64,000 nucleotides of DNA, taken from contig NZ_PYBW01000081.1 of NCBI RefSeq assembly GCF_003205575.1, forward strand, positions 62,001-126,000, read 5' to 3'. Source of the stretch: Streptomyces tateyamensis (GTDB lineage Bacteria; Actinomycetota; Actinomycetes; Streptomycetales; Streptomycetaceae). The translations under genes were made by a program, and so were the position numbers. The notes under the pieces were generated by a model. It was not told where the DNA came from. It ran no database searches and worked only from the letters and a program-made list of their open reading frames with translations. Positions 15,773 through 24,607 of the stretch are shown piece by piece. Within the stretch, counting starts at the first letter, position 1, and every line of letters begins with the position of its first letter.

Positions 15773-17439
15773 GAGCGCTCCTCCTGCGGCTCCAGGACGG
15801 CCCGGCTGTGCGCCGGGTGGTGCAGGTCGAAGGCGGGGCTCTCGGACCGGATCCGCGGCATGGCGTGGAAGTTGTGCCGCGGCGGCGGGCAGGAGGTCGC
15901 CCACTCCAGCGACCGCCCGAAGCCCCACGGGTCGTCCTCGGTCACCCTGGGCGCGTACTTGGCGGTGCGCCAGACGTTGAACAGGAACGGCAGGGTGGAC
16001 AGCCCCAGCACCGCGGCACCGACCGAGGAGACGGCGTTCAGCGTGCTGAACCCGTCCGAGACCAGGTAGTCGGCGTAGCGGCGCGGCATGCCCTCGGCCC
16101 CCAGCCAGTGCTGCACCAGGAAGGTGGTCTGGAAGGCCGGGAAGAGCAGCCAGAAGTGCACCTTGGCGAGCCGCTCGTCGAGCAGCCGCCCGGTCATCTT
16201 GGGCCACCAGAAGTAGAAGCCGGCGAAGGTGGCGAAGACCACCGTGCCGAACAGCACGTAGTGCAGGTGGGCCACCACGAAGTAGCTGTCCGAGACGTGG
16301 AAGTCCAGCGGCGGCGCGGCCAGCAGCACCCCGGTCAGGCCGCCGAACAGGAAGGTGGTCAGGAACCCGATCGAGAAGAGCATCGGGGACTCGAAGGAGA
16401 GCGAGCCGCCGATCATGGTGCCCACCCAGTTGAAGAACTTCACCCCGGTGGGCACCGCGATCAGCAGCGAGGTGAGGGAGAAGAACGGCAGCAGCACCTG
16501 TCCGGTGACGAACATGTGGTGCGCCCAGACCACCGCGGAGAGCGCGGTGATCGCGATGGTGGCGCCGATCAGGCCGCTGTAGCCGAAGATCGGCTTGCGG
16601 CTGAAGACCGGCAGGATCTCGCTGACGATGCCGAAGAACGGCAGCGCCACGATGTACACCTCCGGATGGCCGAAGAACCAGAACAGGTGCTGCCAGAGCA
16701 GCGCGCCGCCGTTGGCGGGGTCGAAGACGTGCGAGCCGAGCCGGCGGTCGGCCTCCAGGGCGAGCAGGGCGGCGGTCAGCACCGGGAAGGCGAGCAGGGC
16801 CAGCACCGAGGTGAAGAGCACGTTCCAGGTGAAGATCGGCATCCGGAAGAGCGTCATGCCCGGGGCCCGCAGGCAGATGATGGTGGTGATGAAGTTGACC
16901 GCGCCCAGGATCGTGCTCAGGCCGGCCACCACCAGGCCCATGGCCCACAGGTCGCCCCCGGAGCCGGGGCTGCGCACGGGGCCGTTCAGCGGCGCGTAGG
17001 CGAACCAGCCGAAGGCGGCGGCGCCGTTGGTGGTGAAGAAGCCGGAGACCACCAGCAGGCCGCCGAACAGGAAGACCCAGTAGGTGAAGGCGTTCAGCCG
17101 CGGGAAGGCGACGTCCGGGGAGCCGATCTGCAGCGGCATCACCGCGTTGGCGAAGCCGGCGAAGGTCGGGGTGGCGAAGAGCAGCAGCATCAGGGTGCCG
17201 TGGATGGTGAACAGCTGGTTGTACTGCTCGTTGGTGAACAGCTGCAGGCCCGGGCGGGCCAGCTCGGCCCGCATCAGCAGCGCCAGGATTCCGGCGAACA
17301 GGAAGAAGCCGAAGGCGGTGGCCAGGTAGAGGTTGCCGATCACCTTGTGGTCGGTGGTGGTCAGCCACTCCAGCACCCGGTTGCCCCGGCGCAGCCGGAC
17401 CGCGGTCGGGTCCGCCGCCGGCTCGGCGAGCTGCGTCAT
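15769..17439 (-). CDS. ctaD: cytochrome c oxidase subunit I (CtaD)
   Basis: Haem-copper oxidase catalytic subunit, 556 residues and about twelve membrane helices. Key residues are visible: a low-spin haem ligand His near 80 in [10 protein letters not shown]; the Cu-B His near 258 and cross-linked Tyr near 262 in [14 protein letters not shown]; the His pair in WAHHMFVTG; and His 391/393 in [12 protein letters not shown]. The ATG at 17439 ([10 protein letters not shown]) follows AGGAGG and is preferred to an in-frame codon at 17481. It reduces O2 to water while pumping protons. Cotranscription with ctaF and the absence of ctaC, ctaE and qcrCAB suggest a paralogous oxidase. Confidence 0.95.
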   Translation of the reverse strand: MTQLAEPAADPTAVRLRRGNRVLEWLTTTDHKVIGNLYLATAFGFFLFAGILALLMRAELARPGLQLFTNEQYNQLFTIHGTLMLLLFATPTFAGFANAVMPLQIGSPDVAFPRLNAFTYWVFLFGGLLVVSGFFTTNGAAAFGWFAYAPLNGPVRSPGSGGDLWAMGLVVAGLSTILGAVNFITTIICLRAPGMTLFRMPIFTWNVLFTSVLALLAFPVLTAALLALEADRRLGSHVFDPANGGALLWQHLFWFFGHPEVYIVALPFFGIVSEILPVFSRKPIFGYSGLIGATIAITALSAVVWAHHMFVTGQVLLPFFSLTSLLIAVPTGVKFFNWVGTMIGGSLSFESPMLFSIGFLTTFLFGGLTGVLLAAPPLDFHVSDSYFVVAHLHYVLFGTVVFATFAGFYFWWPKMTGRLLDERLAKVHFWLLFPAFQTTFLVQHWLGAEGMPRRYADYLVSDGFSTLNAVSSVGAAVLGLSTLPFLFNVWRTAKYAPRVTEDDPWGFGRSLEWATSCPPPRHNFHAMPRIRSESPAFDLHHPAHSRAVLEPQEERS

Positions 17440-17595
17440 CCGACCTCCTGAGGGCCCCGGGAACGTTCGGTGACCATGCAATCACCGAACGGCACGAGTA
17501 CCGCTCAGGCGCGCTCGCCCGAGGCCCCGCTCAGCCCACCCCGGGCCTGGGCCGGGCCCGCCTCGGCCCCCGATACCGGCTCAGCTGAGCTCGCC

Positions 17596-18708
17596 TCAGG
17601 CCCGCTCGACCCGGGACCGCTTGACGGTGCGGAACCGCCGGGCCACCGCCCGCGCCAGGTCGGCCGCCCCGATCAGCCCCGCCTCGTTGCCCAGCGCGGC
17701 CGGCACGATCTGCGCCTCGGGCCGGAAGCCCCGCCCGGTCAGGGTGCGCCGGTAGGCGTCCTTGGCCGGGCCGAGCAGCAGCTCGCCGGCCGCCGAGACG
17801 CCGCCGCCGACCACGAACCGGCCCGGGTCCAGCGCGGCGGCCAGGTTGGCCAGGCCCACGCCCAGCCAGGTGCCGATGTCGTGCAGCAGCTCGACCGCCA
17901 TCGGGTCGCCGTCCCTGGCCGCCTCGGTGACCAGCGGTCCGGTGATCGCCGCCACCTCGCCGCCGGCCCGGGCCAGCAGCGGCTCGGCCACCAGTGACTC
18001 GGCGGCGGCCAGCTCGCGGGCCTCGCGGACCAGCGCGTTGCCCGAGGAGTACTGCTCCCAGCAGCCCCGGTTCCCGCACGGGCAGCGGTGACCGCCGGGC
18101 ACCACCTGCATGTGGCCGAACTCGCCCGCCAGGCCGTACCGGCCCCGGTCCACCCGGCCCTGGCGCACCACGGCACCGCCGATCCCGGTGCCGAGCGTGA
18201 TCATCGCCAGCAGGTCCTCGCCTCGCCCGGCGCCGAACCGCCACTCGGCCCAGGCCGCCGCGTTGGCGTCGTTCTCCACCACCACCGGGAACTTCAGCCG
18301 GTCGGTGAGCGCCTCGCGCAGCGGCTCGTCGCGCCAGTTCAGGTGCGGGGCGAAGAGCACCCGGGAGCGGTCGGAGTCCACCCAGCCGGCCGCGCCGATG
18401 CCGACCGCGTGCACGTCGTGCCGGTCGGCCAGCTCCAGCACCAGCTCCACGATGGTGTCCTCGACCACCTTGGGGCTCTTGCTCTTGTCGGGGGTGTCGG
18501 TGCGCAGTTGCTCGACGATCTTCCCCTCGCCGTTGACCACTCCGGCGATCACCTTGGTGCCGCCGATGTCGATGCCGATGGTCGGCAGCCGCAGCACGCC
18601 GGCGGGCAGCGAGCGGCGGCGGTCGGCGGCGAACCGGTCACCGCGCCCGGAGCGGCCGAGCAGGGCGGGCAGGACGGGCTGGCCGCTGCGGCCGGTGGAC
18701 TGCGTCAC
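17596..18708 (-). CDS. ROK-family glucokinase
   Basis: ATP-dependent sugar kinase of the ROK family, 370 residues from a GTG at 18708. The catalytic domain starts about residue 40 with the phosphate-binding IGIDIGGTKVIAGVV. VVENDANAAAWAE carries the catalytic Asp, LGTGIGGAVV is the second phosphate motif, and the zinc site is CPCGNRGCWEQYSSG with an upstream GGH. These match Streptomyces GlkA, the glucose kinase central to carbon catabolite repression. It has an extra 35-40 N-terminal residues compared with GlkA, so the true start may lie further in. It stands alone and divergent from an esterase gene. Whether it is the main glucokinase or a paralogue cannot be told from the window. Confidence 0.85.
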   Translation of the reverse strand: MTQSTGRSGQPVLPALLGRSGRGDRFAADRRRSLPAGVLRLPTIGIDIGGTKVIAGVVNGEGKIVEQLRTDTPDKSKSPKVVEDTIVELVLELADRHDVHAVGIGAAGWVDSDRSRVLFAPHLNWRDEPLREALTDRLKFPVVVENDANAAAWAEWRFGAGRGEDLLAMITLGTGIGGAVVRQGRVDRGRYGLAGEFGHMQVVPGGHRCPCGNRGCWEQYSSGNALVREARELAAAESLVAEPLLARAGGEVAAITGPLVTEAARDGDPMAVELLHDIGTWLGVGLANLAAALDPGRFVVGGGVSAAGELLLGPAKDAYRRTLTGRGFRPEAQIVPAALGNEAGLIGAADLARAVARRFRTVKRSRVERA

Positions 18709-18831
18709 AGGCGCGACGATACGCCGCCGGGGCTGCGGTTTCGCTGCCGGGATCCTGAGTGTTGGCCGAGTGGGTGTGCCCGGTACGTCCGGTCAGGTGA
18801 CAGACTAGGGGGCGCTCACACCGGGGATTCT

Positions 18832-18896
18832 CATGAACACGTGATCTTCCTCTCAGGTTTCCGGAGATCTCCGTGGAAACCGATCACGCGTTCATG
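18832..18896. repeat. 65-bp compound palindrome in the esterase leader
   Basis: Outer arms CATGAACACGTGATC (18832-18846) and GATCACGCGTTCATG (18882-18896) pair at 14 of 15 positions. Inner arms GGTTTCC (18856-18862) and GGAAACC (18875-18881) pair perfectly. The centre is the palindrome GGAGATCTCC (18863-18872). A nine-base bulge sits only on the left side between outer and inner arms. As RNA it could form a long bulged hairpin; as DNA it could be a multi-dyad binding site. No poly-T follows, so it is not an obvious terminator. Confidence 0.7.
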
Positions 18897-18940
18897 TCGT
18901 CCCCGTAGTCGTGTAGGCGACACGGCCGTGTCACCGACAC

Positions 18941-19012
18941 AGGCAGGTAGGCAACGCAGGCATGTGGGCAGCACGGCCCCAGGCAACACAGTCATGTAGG
19001 CAGCGCACCGGC
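18941..19012. repeat. degenerate 16-17 bp tandem repeats
   Basis: Units built on GTAGGCAACGCAGGCAT start at about 18947, 18964, 18980 and 18996 with periods of 17, 16 and 16 bases. A related GTAGGCGACACGG lies upstream at 18913. They sit between the compound palindrome and the esterase start codon. Confidence 0.5.
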
Positions 19013-19059
19013 CCGAGCGGGGTCCGGGCGGACGGCGACGCGGGACGAACGAGAAACAG

Positions 19060-20190
19060 ATGCAACTGACAGGCCAGCCCTTCCTGATCCTCACGATCAT
19101 CCTGGTCCCGGTCTCCATCGCGGTAGCGCTGCTGCTGTGGGGCCGGGTGAAGGGCCCCAAGCCGCTGCAGGCAGCGGCCCGGCTGGCGATGCTGCTGTTC
19201 TGCCAGGCCACCGCGGTGACCATGGTCTTCGTCATGGTCAACAACGCGAACCTGATCTACGGCAACTGGGACGACCTGCTCGGCTCGGACAGCCACGTCC
19301 GCTCGGTCTCCAGCCCGCCGGCCGCGGCCGCCGATGCCGGCAAGCCGGGCAACGACGGCAAGCCGGCCCCCGCCAAGGGGGTGCAGAAGTTCAAGCCGGT
19401 GGACGATCCGCTGGTGCCGAGCGACGTGCAGACCACCGACCTCAAGGGCCAGCTGTCCGGGGTGGACGGCGAGGTCAACGTCTGGCTGCCGCCGCAGTAC
19501 AACGACCCGGCGTACAAGGACAAGAAGTTCCCGGTGGTCGAGCTCTTCCCGGGCTTCCCCGGCTCCTCCAAGACCTGGTTCGGCTCGCTGAAGGTCTCCG
19601 ACCAGCTCAAGCCGCTGATGGCGAGCGGCCAGGTGACTCCGTTCATCCTGGTCTCGCCGCGCACCCAGCTGATCAGCACCACGGTCGACACCGGCTGCGC
19701 CGACGTGCCGGGCAAGGTCAACGCGGACACCTGGCTCTCCCGGGACGTGCCGCAGATGGTGCTGGACAACTTCCGCGCCGACCCGTCGCCGGACCGCTGG
19801 GCGGTGGCGGGCTACTCGGCCGGCGCGCACTGCGCCGACCGGATGGCGCTGCTGCACCCGGACCGCTACCGCGCCGGGATCAGCCTGTCCGGCTACAGCA
19901 ACCCGGGCGCCGAGAACCTCGCGCTGACCGCGAAGGACCCGAAGCTCAAGGAGACCGCCAACCCGCTGTACATCCTCCAGCACGCCGCCACCCCGCCCAA
20001 GACCGCGCTCTACCAGAGCGGTGACAAGGGCGACGGCTACGAGGACGGCCAGGCGCTGGCCGCCGCCGCCAAGGCGCCCACCGCGGTGACCGTGGTGGAG
20101 ACCAACGGCCCGCACACCCCGGCGCTGTGGCGCCCGATGCTGCCGGACGTGTTCAAGTGGCTGAGCGGCATCATCCCCGCCCAGCACTGA
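19060..20190 (+). CDS. membrane-anchored alpha/beta-hydrolase esterase
   Basis: 376-residue protein. Two N-terminal membrane segments (about residues 8-25 and 42-60), then a low-complexity Pro/Ala/Lys linker (about 85-110), then an extracytoplasmic esterase domain of the antigen 85/esterase D type. The nucleophile elbow is GYSAGAHCA, and the acid and His lie further on, with His probably in NGPHTP near residue 350. LFPGFPGSSKTWFG resembles the oxyanion-hole region. This architecture is common in Streptomyces secreted esterases of unknown substrate. A hairpin at 20211-20241 probably ends the transcript before the MMPL gene. Confidence 0.85.
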   Translation: MQLTGQPFLILTIILVPVSIAVALLLWGRVKGPKPLQAAARLAMLLFCQATAVTMVFVMVNNANLIYGNWDDLLGSDSHVRSVSSPPAAAADAGKPGNDGKPAPAKGVQKFKPVDDPLVPSDVQTTDLKGQLSGVDGEVNVWLPPQYNDPAYKDKKFPVVELFPGFPGSSKTWFGSLKVSDQLKPLMASGQVTPFILVSPRTQLISTTVDTGCADVPGKVNADTWLSRDVPQMVLDNFRADPSPDRWAVAGYSAGAHCADRMALLHPDRYRAGISLSGYSNPGAENLALTAKDPKLKETANPLYILQHAATPPKTALYQSGDKGDGYEDGQALAAAAKAPTAVTVVETNGPHTPALWRPMLPDVFKWLSGIIPAQH

Positions 20191-20210
20191 CGGCCCGTCA
20201 GCAGGACCTC

Positions 20211-20241
20211 GGACCCCGGCCCGCACAGCGGACCGGGGTCC
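20211..20241 (+). terminator. hairpin terminator after esterase
   Basis: GGACCCCGG and CCGGGGTCC form a 9-bp stem with a 13-base loop, 20 bases after the esterase stop. No T-run follows, as is common in actinomycetes. Confidence 0.55.
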
Positions 20242-20329
20242 CGCGCGTTGTGCTCCACCCGGGTGGCCTCGGCCGCCGCACCGGCGACGCTCCCCGGGCC
20301 GACCGTGATCACCGCCCCTACGATCGGAC

Positions 20330-22546
20330 ATGACCAAGCAAGGAGCCGGCCGAGCGCCGGGCGGCCTGCTGCGCCGCACGGGTGAGTGGTGCGCCCGGCA
20401 CCGGGTGACCGTGATCGTGCTCTGGCTGCTGGCGCTGCTCGGGGTGATGGTGGCCAACCAGGCGGCCGGCGGCACCTACTCGGACGACTTCTCGCTGCCG
20501 GACACCCAGTCGGGCCGCGGCCTGGCCGTGCTCAAGGCGCACGACCCGGCGGCCGGCGGGACCGCTGCGCAGATCGTGCTGCACTCCGCCCAGTCGCTGA
20601 CCGCCGAGCAGGGCCAGATCGCCCAGACGGTCGGCAACCTGCAGGCCCTGCCGCACGTGCTCTCGGTGCAGAACCCGGTGCCGCAGGGCGCCCAGCCGCC
20701 GGCCGGCCCGACCACCGGGCCGCTGTCCAGCGACGGCCGCACGGCGTACATCACCGTCCGCTTCGACTCCAACCCCACCTCGCTGGGCACCGACTACCTG
20801 CAGCAGGTGGACGGCGCGACCGCCGACCTGCGCGCGGCGGGCGTGCAGGTCGAGTACGGCGGCGCGCTTGGCGAGCTGGCCCGGCCGGTGGCGGACGACC
20901 GCACCAGCGAGGCGATCGGCTTCGCGGTGGCCATCGTGGTGCTGCTGATCGGCTTCGGCAGTGTGATCGCGGCCGGACTGCCACTGGTCACGGCACTGAT
21001 CAGCGTGCTGGCCGGGCTCAGCTGCCTGGGCCTGCTGGCGGCCGCGATCACCTTCGCCAGCGTCTCGCCGACCCTGGCCACCATGATCGGCCTCGGGGTC
21101 GGGATCGACTACGCCCTCTTCCTGATCACCCGTCACCGGCAGAACCTGGTGGACCGGCTGGACCCGGTACGCAGCGCCGGCCAGGCCGCCACCACCAGCG
21201 GCCGGGCGGTGCTGGTCTCCGGCTGCACGGTGATCATCGCGCTGACCGGGCTCACCGTCTCCGGGGTCGGCTTCATCGCCAAGCTGGGCCTGGCCGCGGC
21301 CGTCACCGTGGTGACGGCGGTGCTCGGCGCGCTCACCCTGGTGCCGGCCATGCTCGGGCTGGTCGGACGGCGGATCGACCGGTACCACGTGCGCCCGCCG
21401 GTGGCCGAGACGCCCGCGGACGCCGACGGCGCGGCGACCGGCGGCTGGCACCGCTACGCCCAGCGGGTCGAGCGGCGCCCCTGGTACTTCCTGGTCGGCG
21501 GGGTGGTGGCGATCGCGGTGCTGGCGATCCCGCTCTTCTCGATCCAGCTCGGCCACATCGGCGACGGCGCGGACCCGACCAGCTTCACCGACCGGCGCGC
21601 CTTCGACCTGATGTCGGCCGCCTTCGGCCCGGGCTCCAACGGCCCGCTGACCGTGGTGGTGGACCAGAGCGCCGTCCCGCAGGGCGACCGGTCCGCGCTT
21701 TCCGCCAAGCTGACCGCTTCGCTGACCGGTGTGCCGCACCTGTCCAGCGCCACCCCGGTGCAGACCACCTCCGACGGCCAGGTGCTGATCAGCACGGTCT
21801 ACTCCACCAACGCGCCGCAGGACCACGCCACCACCTCGCTGGTCAACGACCTCAAGGAGCACGTGCTGCCCGGTGCGGTGGCCGGCACCGCGGCGCACGG
21901 CTACGTCACCGGGGTCACCGCGGCACAGGTCGACTTCCTGGACATCGTGGCGGCCCGGTTGCCGCTGATCATCGCGGTCGTGGTGGGCCTGGCCTTCCTG
22001 ATCATCCTCGCGGTCTTCCGCGGCCTGCTGGTCGCGCTGAAGGCGGCGGTGCTCAACCTGCTGTCGATCGGCGCCTCCTACGGCGTGGTGGTGGCCGCCT
22101 TCCAGTGGGGCTGGCTGGGCCCGGCGCTGGGGGTGCACGGCAAGGTGCCGATCGAGAGCTATGTGCCGATGATGATGTTCGCCATCGTCTTCGGCCTGAG
22201 CATGGACTACGAGGTCTTCCTGCTCTCGCGGGTGCACGAGGCCTGGATCCGAACCGGGGACAGCCGGGCGAGCGTGGCGCACGCGCTGGAGATCACCGCC
22301 CGGGTGATCACCTGCGCCGCGCTGATCATGGTCAGCGTCTTCGCCGCCTTCGTGGTCAGCGACAACATCGTGATCAAGATGATGGGCCTGGGGCTGGCGG
22401 TCAGCGTGCTGATCGACGCCACCGTGGTCCGGCTGCTGCTGGTGCCGGCCGTGCTCACCCTGCTGGGCGCCCGGGCCTGGTGGACGCCGCGCTGGCTGGA
22501 CCGGATCATGCCGCACATCAACGCCGAGGGCGGCGAGGCGGACTGA
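20330..22546 (+). CDS. MMPL/RND-family membrane transporter
   Basis: 738-residue transporter with the MMPL layout: a first membrane helix (residues about 25-45), a large extracytoplasmic loop, a block of five to six helices (about 205-350), a second large loop and a second helix block from about 540 to 725. LATMIGLGVGIDYALFLITRHR and the matching VFGLSMDYEVFLLSRVHEAW carry the GxGxDY/GLxMDYxxF motifs of the proton relay in the two repeats. Streptomyces MMPL proteins export lipids, polyketides or drugs; the substrate is unknown. It converges with pucR with only 20 bases between stops. Confidence 0.92.
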   Translation: MTKQGAGRAPGGLLRRTGEWCARHRVTVIVLWLLALLGVMVANQAAGGTYSDDFSLPDTQSGRGLAVLKAHDPAAGGTAAQIVLHSAQSLTAEQGQIAQTVGNLQALPHVLSVQNPVPQGAQPPAGPTTGPLSSDGRTAYITVRFDSNPTSLGTDYLQQVDGATADLRAAGVQVEYGGALGELARPVADDRTSEAIGFAVAIVVLLIGFGSVIAAGLPLVTALISVLAGLSCLGLLAAAITFASVSPTLATMIGLGVGIDYALFLITRHRQNLVDRLDPVRSAGQAATTSGRAVLVSGCTVIIALTGLTVSGVGFIAKLGLAAAVTVVTAVLGALTLVPAMLGLVGRRIDRYHVRPPVAETPADADGAATGGWHRYAQRVERRPWYFLVGGVVAIAVLAIPLFSIQLGHIGDGADPTSFTDRRAFDLMSAAFGPGSNGPLTVVVDQSAVPQGDRSALSAKLTASLTGVPHLSSATPVQTTSDGQVLISTVYSTNAPQDHATTSLVNDLKEHVLPGAVAGTAAHGYVTGVTAAQVDFLDIVAARLPLIIAVVVGLAFLIILAVFRGLLVALKAAVLNLLSIGASYGVVVAAFQWGWLGPALGVHGKVPIESYVPMMMFAIVFGLSMDYEVFLLSRVHEAWIRTGDSRASVAHALEITARVITCAALIMVSVFAAFVVSDNIVIKMMGLGLAVSVLIDATVVRLLLVPAVLTLLGARAWWTPRWLDRIMPHINAEGGEAD

Positions 22547-22566
22547 CGGCTACTCAGACGGCCCGG

Positions 22567-24159
22567 TCAGGCCAGTTCGAGGGCCAGGTAGAAGTCCACC
22601 CGGTCCTCCAGTCGGGACAGGTCGCGTCCGGTCAGCTCCTCGATCCGGCCGATCCGGTAGCGCAGCGTGTTGACGTGCACGTGCAGTTGGGCGGCGCACC
22701 TGGTCCAGGAGCCGTCCGAGCGCAGGAAGGCCTCCAGGGTGCGGACCAGGTCGGCCTGGTGCTCGATGTCGTAGGCGATCACCTTGTCCAGCAGCCGGCC
22801 GCGGAAGGCGCGGCGCACCTCGTCGGGGACGGCGGCCAGCAGCAGCACGTGCGAGGCCAGCTCCTCGGGGCCGGCCACGCAGACCCGGCCGACCCGGGCG
22901 GCGGCGATCCGGCGGGCGTGCCGGGCCTCCTCCAGCGCGCCGCGCAGCCCGCCGGCCTCGGTGGCGGGCGCCGAGACGCCGAGCGTGATCCGCCCCTCCG
23001 AGCCCAGGCCGGCCTCCAGCGGGGCCAGCAGCTCGCGCAGCGCGTCGGCGGGCACCGAGGCGTCCAGCGCGGGCAGCACCACCACGGCGCCGCTGCCGGC
23101 TCCCGCGATCAGCGCCCGCTCCGAGGTGTCGGTCAGCGCCTCCTCCAGCACGGTACGCACCGTGCCGTCCGGCAGCCCGGTGCCCTCGGCGCTGAGCACC
23201 AGCCAGGAGGCCTCGCCCTGCTGCTCGGTGGGCACCGCGCCCTCGTAGCGGGCGGCCATCGCGGCGGAGGCGTACAGGGTGCGGCTGATCTCGGCCGGGT
23301 CGGCGTCGCGCTGCAGCAGGGTGAGCACCTCGTCGGCGAGCCGGCGGCGCAGTCGGCGGCCCTCGTCGCGGCGGCTGCGCTCGGCGGCCACCAGGCGGGC
23401 CAGGTTCTCGGCCAGCTGCTGGCGCTTGACGGTCCATTCGGTCACGTCGCCGGCCACCGCGAGCATCCAGTCGGCCAGCGGCACCTCCTGCTCGGGCTGC
23501 CCGGCGGCGGGCAGCAGCGAGTAGTTGCCGGAGACCAGGCGGGCCCGGTGCGGCGGGCGGCGGCGCTGGCGCTGGGCCGCCAGGTGGGCCCGGACCAGCT
23601 GGTCGCGGTCGGCGGCGCCGAGGTGGTCGGCGGGCCCGGCGATCACCCGGCCGGTGGGGGTGAGCACCCAGCAGTCCAGGTCCAGGTCGCCGCCGAGCAG
23701 GTCGAGCACCGCGTCCAGGCCGCCGGCGCCGGCCGCCTGGACCAGCAGCCGGTGCCGGTCCACCAGGGCGGCCAGGTCGGCGGCCCGGTCGGCGGAGACC
23801 TGACGGCCGATGAACTCGGTCAGGGTGGCGAAGGCGATGTCGTCGGGCACCGCCAGCAGCGGCATCCGGTGCCGCCGGCAGGCCTCCACCAGGTCCTGCG
23901 GCACCGGGCCGACCTCGGCCTCGCCGGCCGCCAGCGCGACCGCGCCGCCGGAGGCCAGGGTGCGCACGAAGCGCTCGGAGTCCTCCGGCGAGGTGCGCCA
24001 GAGCATGCCGGTGAGCACCAGCTCGCCGCCGTGCAGGTAGCGGCCCGGGTCGTGCAGGTCCGTCGTCATCACACCGCTGACCTGGCGGTCGAGCTCCTCC
24101 TCGGCGGCGAGCAGGCGCAGTCTCGGGGCGCCGGGGGCGAGCAGGTCACGGACGCGCAT
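22567..24159 (-). CDS. pucR: PucR-family purine catabolism regulator
   Basis: 530-residue transcription factor. The N-terminal PucR domain begins MRVRDLLAPGAPRLRLLAAE and continues through LHDPGRYLHGGELVLTGMLW. A GGDEF-like CdaR middle part follows (TLGVSAPATEAGGLRGALEE). The C-terminal HTH_30 has LEAFLRSDGSWTRCAAQLHV followed by HVNTLRYRIGRIEELTGRDL. In Bacillus, PucR controls purine catabolism in response to intermediates and nitrogen status. Here it is divergent from the xanthine dehydrogenase operon across 448 bases, which strongly suggests direct control of that operon. The sign of regulation cannot be read from sequence. Confidence 0.92.
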   Translation of the reverse strand: MRVRDLLAPGAPRLRLLAAEEELDRQVSGVMTTDLHDPGRYLHGGELVLTGMLWRTSPEDSERFVRTLASGGAVALAAGEAEVGPVPQDLVEACRRHRMPLLAVPDDIAFATLTEFIGRQVSADRAADLAALVDRHRLLVQAAGAGGLDAVLDLLGGDLDLDCWVLTPTGRVIAGPADHLGAADRDQLVRAHLAAQRQRRRPPHRARLVSGNYSLLPAAGQPEQEVPLADWMLAVAGDVTEWTVKRQQLAENLARLVAAERSRRDEGRRLRRRLADEVLTLLQRDADPAEISRTLYASAAMAARYEGAVPTEQQGEASWLVLSAEGTGLPDGTVRTVLEEALTDTSERALIAGAGSGAVVVLPALDASVPADALRELLAPLEAGLGSEGRITLGVSAPATEAGGLRGALEEARHARRIAAARVGRVCVAGPEELASHVLLLAAVPDEVRRAFRGRLLDKVIAYDIEHQADLVRTLEAFLRSDGSWTRCAAQLHVHVNTLRYRIGRIEELTGRDLSRLEDRVDFYLALELA

Positions 24160-24607
24160 CCGCTGACTCCTTCGTCTGAACGGTGGGTGACCGGTGGGTG
24201 TCGGGGGGACAGTGTGCCCGATGGTGGGCGGTTCGGTGTTACGTATCAGCGGGGTGCCGGGTCACGGGGCAATTGCCCGGTCGTCACGGCCGGATCACGG
24301 TCGCAAGGGGCGGCTGGGGCTCCGCTCAGCAGGGCGTTCGCGCCCTTTAGACGAACGTACAGGATGCCGGGTGGCACTGGTGTACGGGCTTCATGCCATC
24401 AGTGACTGCCTCCGAGGTGTCGGACGGCGGTTCACTGGCCACACGCCGCCGGACCCACCCCGGTGACCAGGACGCGAAGCCCCGGCAACGAGTCCGCAAA
24501 ACCGGAGGTACGACTTTCCGCACCGCAGCGCCGTTCGGGCGAGGCAGCGGGGATTCCGGGCACCCTGCCCAAAGGTTCGATCGGCGACGACTTGAGGAGA
24601 CACCCGC
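24160..24607. promoter_or_regulatory. divergent pucR-xdh control region
   Basis: 448 bases that must hold both promoters. A perfect 12-bp palindrome GGGCAATTGCCC lies at 24267-24278 and is the best operator candidate for PucR. AAC-GTAC sequences around 24350 are less GC-rich and may be promoter elements, but I cannot assign hexamers safely. Neither shared motif of the later purine promoters (TTCAACA or TTCC-N7-GGAA) is seen here. The leader ends in GAGGAG ahead of the xdh ATG. Confidence 0.5.

Larger units (their letters stand above)
18709..19059. other. divergent intergenic region rich in inverted and tandem repeats
   Basis: 351 bases between the glucokinase start and the esterase start. 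It contains a large dyad-symmetric element (18832-18896) followed by four degenerate tandem units (about 18941-19012), both annotated separately. Promoters for the two divergent genes must lie here but I cannot assign hexamers. Confidence 0.6.

Noticed and set aside
18941-19012. CRISPR array
   Set aside because: Units are 16-17 bp, degenerate and directly adjacent with no unique spacers; no cas genes nearby.
20386-24405. Forward open frame of 1339 residues across the MMPL and pucR genes
   Set aside because: Out of frame with MMPL and antisense to pucR; no recognisable domains, caused by the absence of stop codons in GC-rich DNA.
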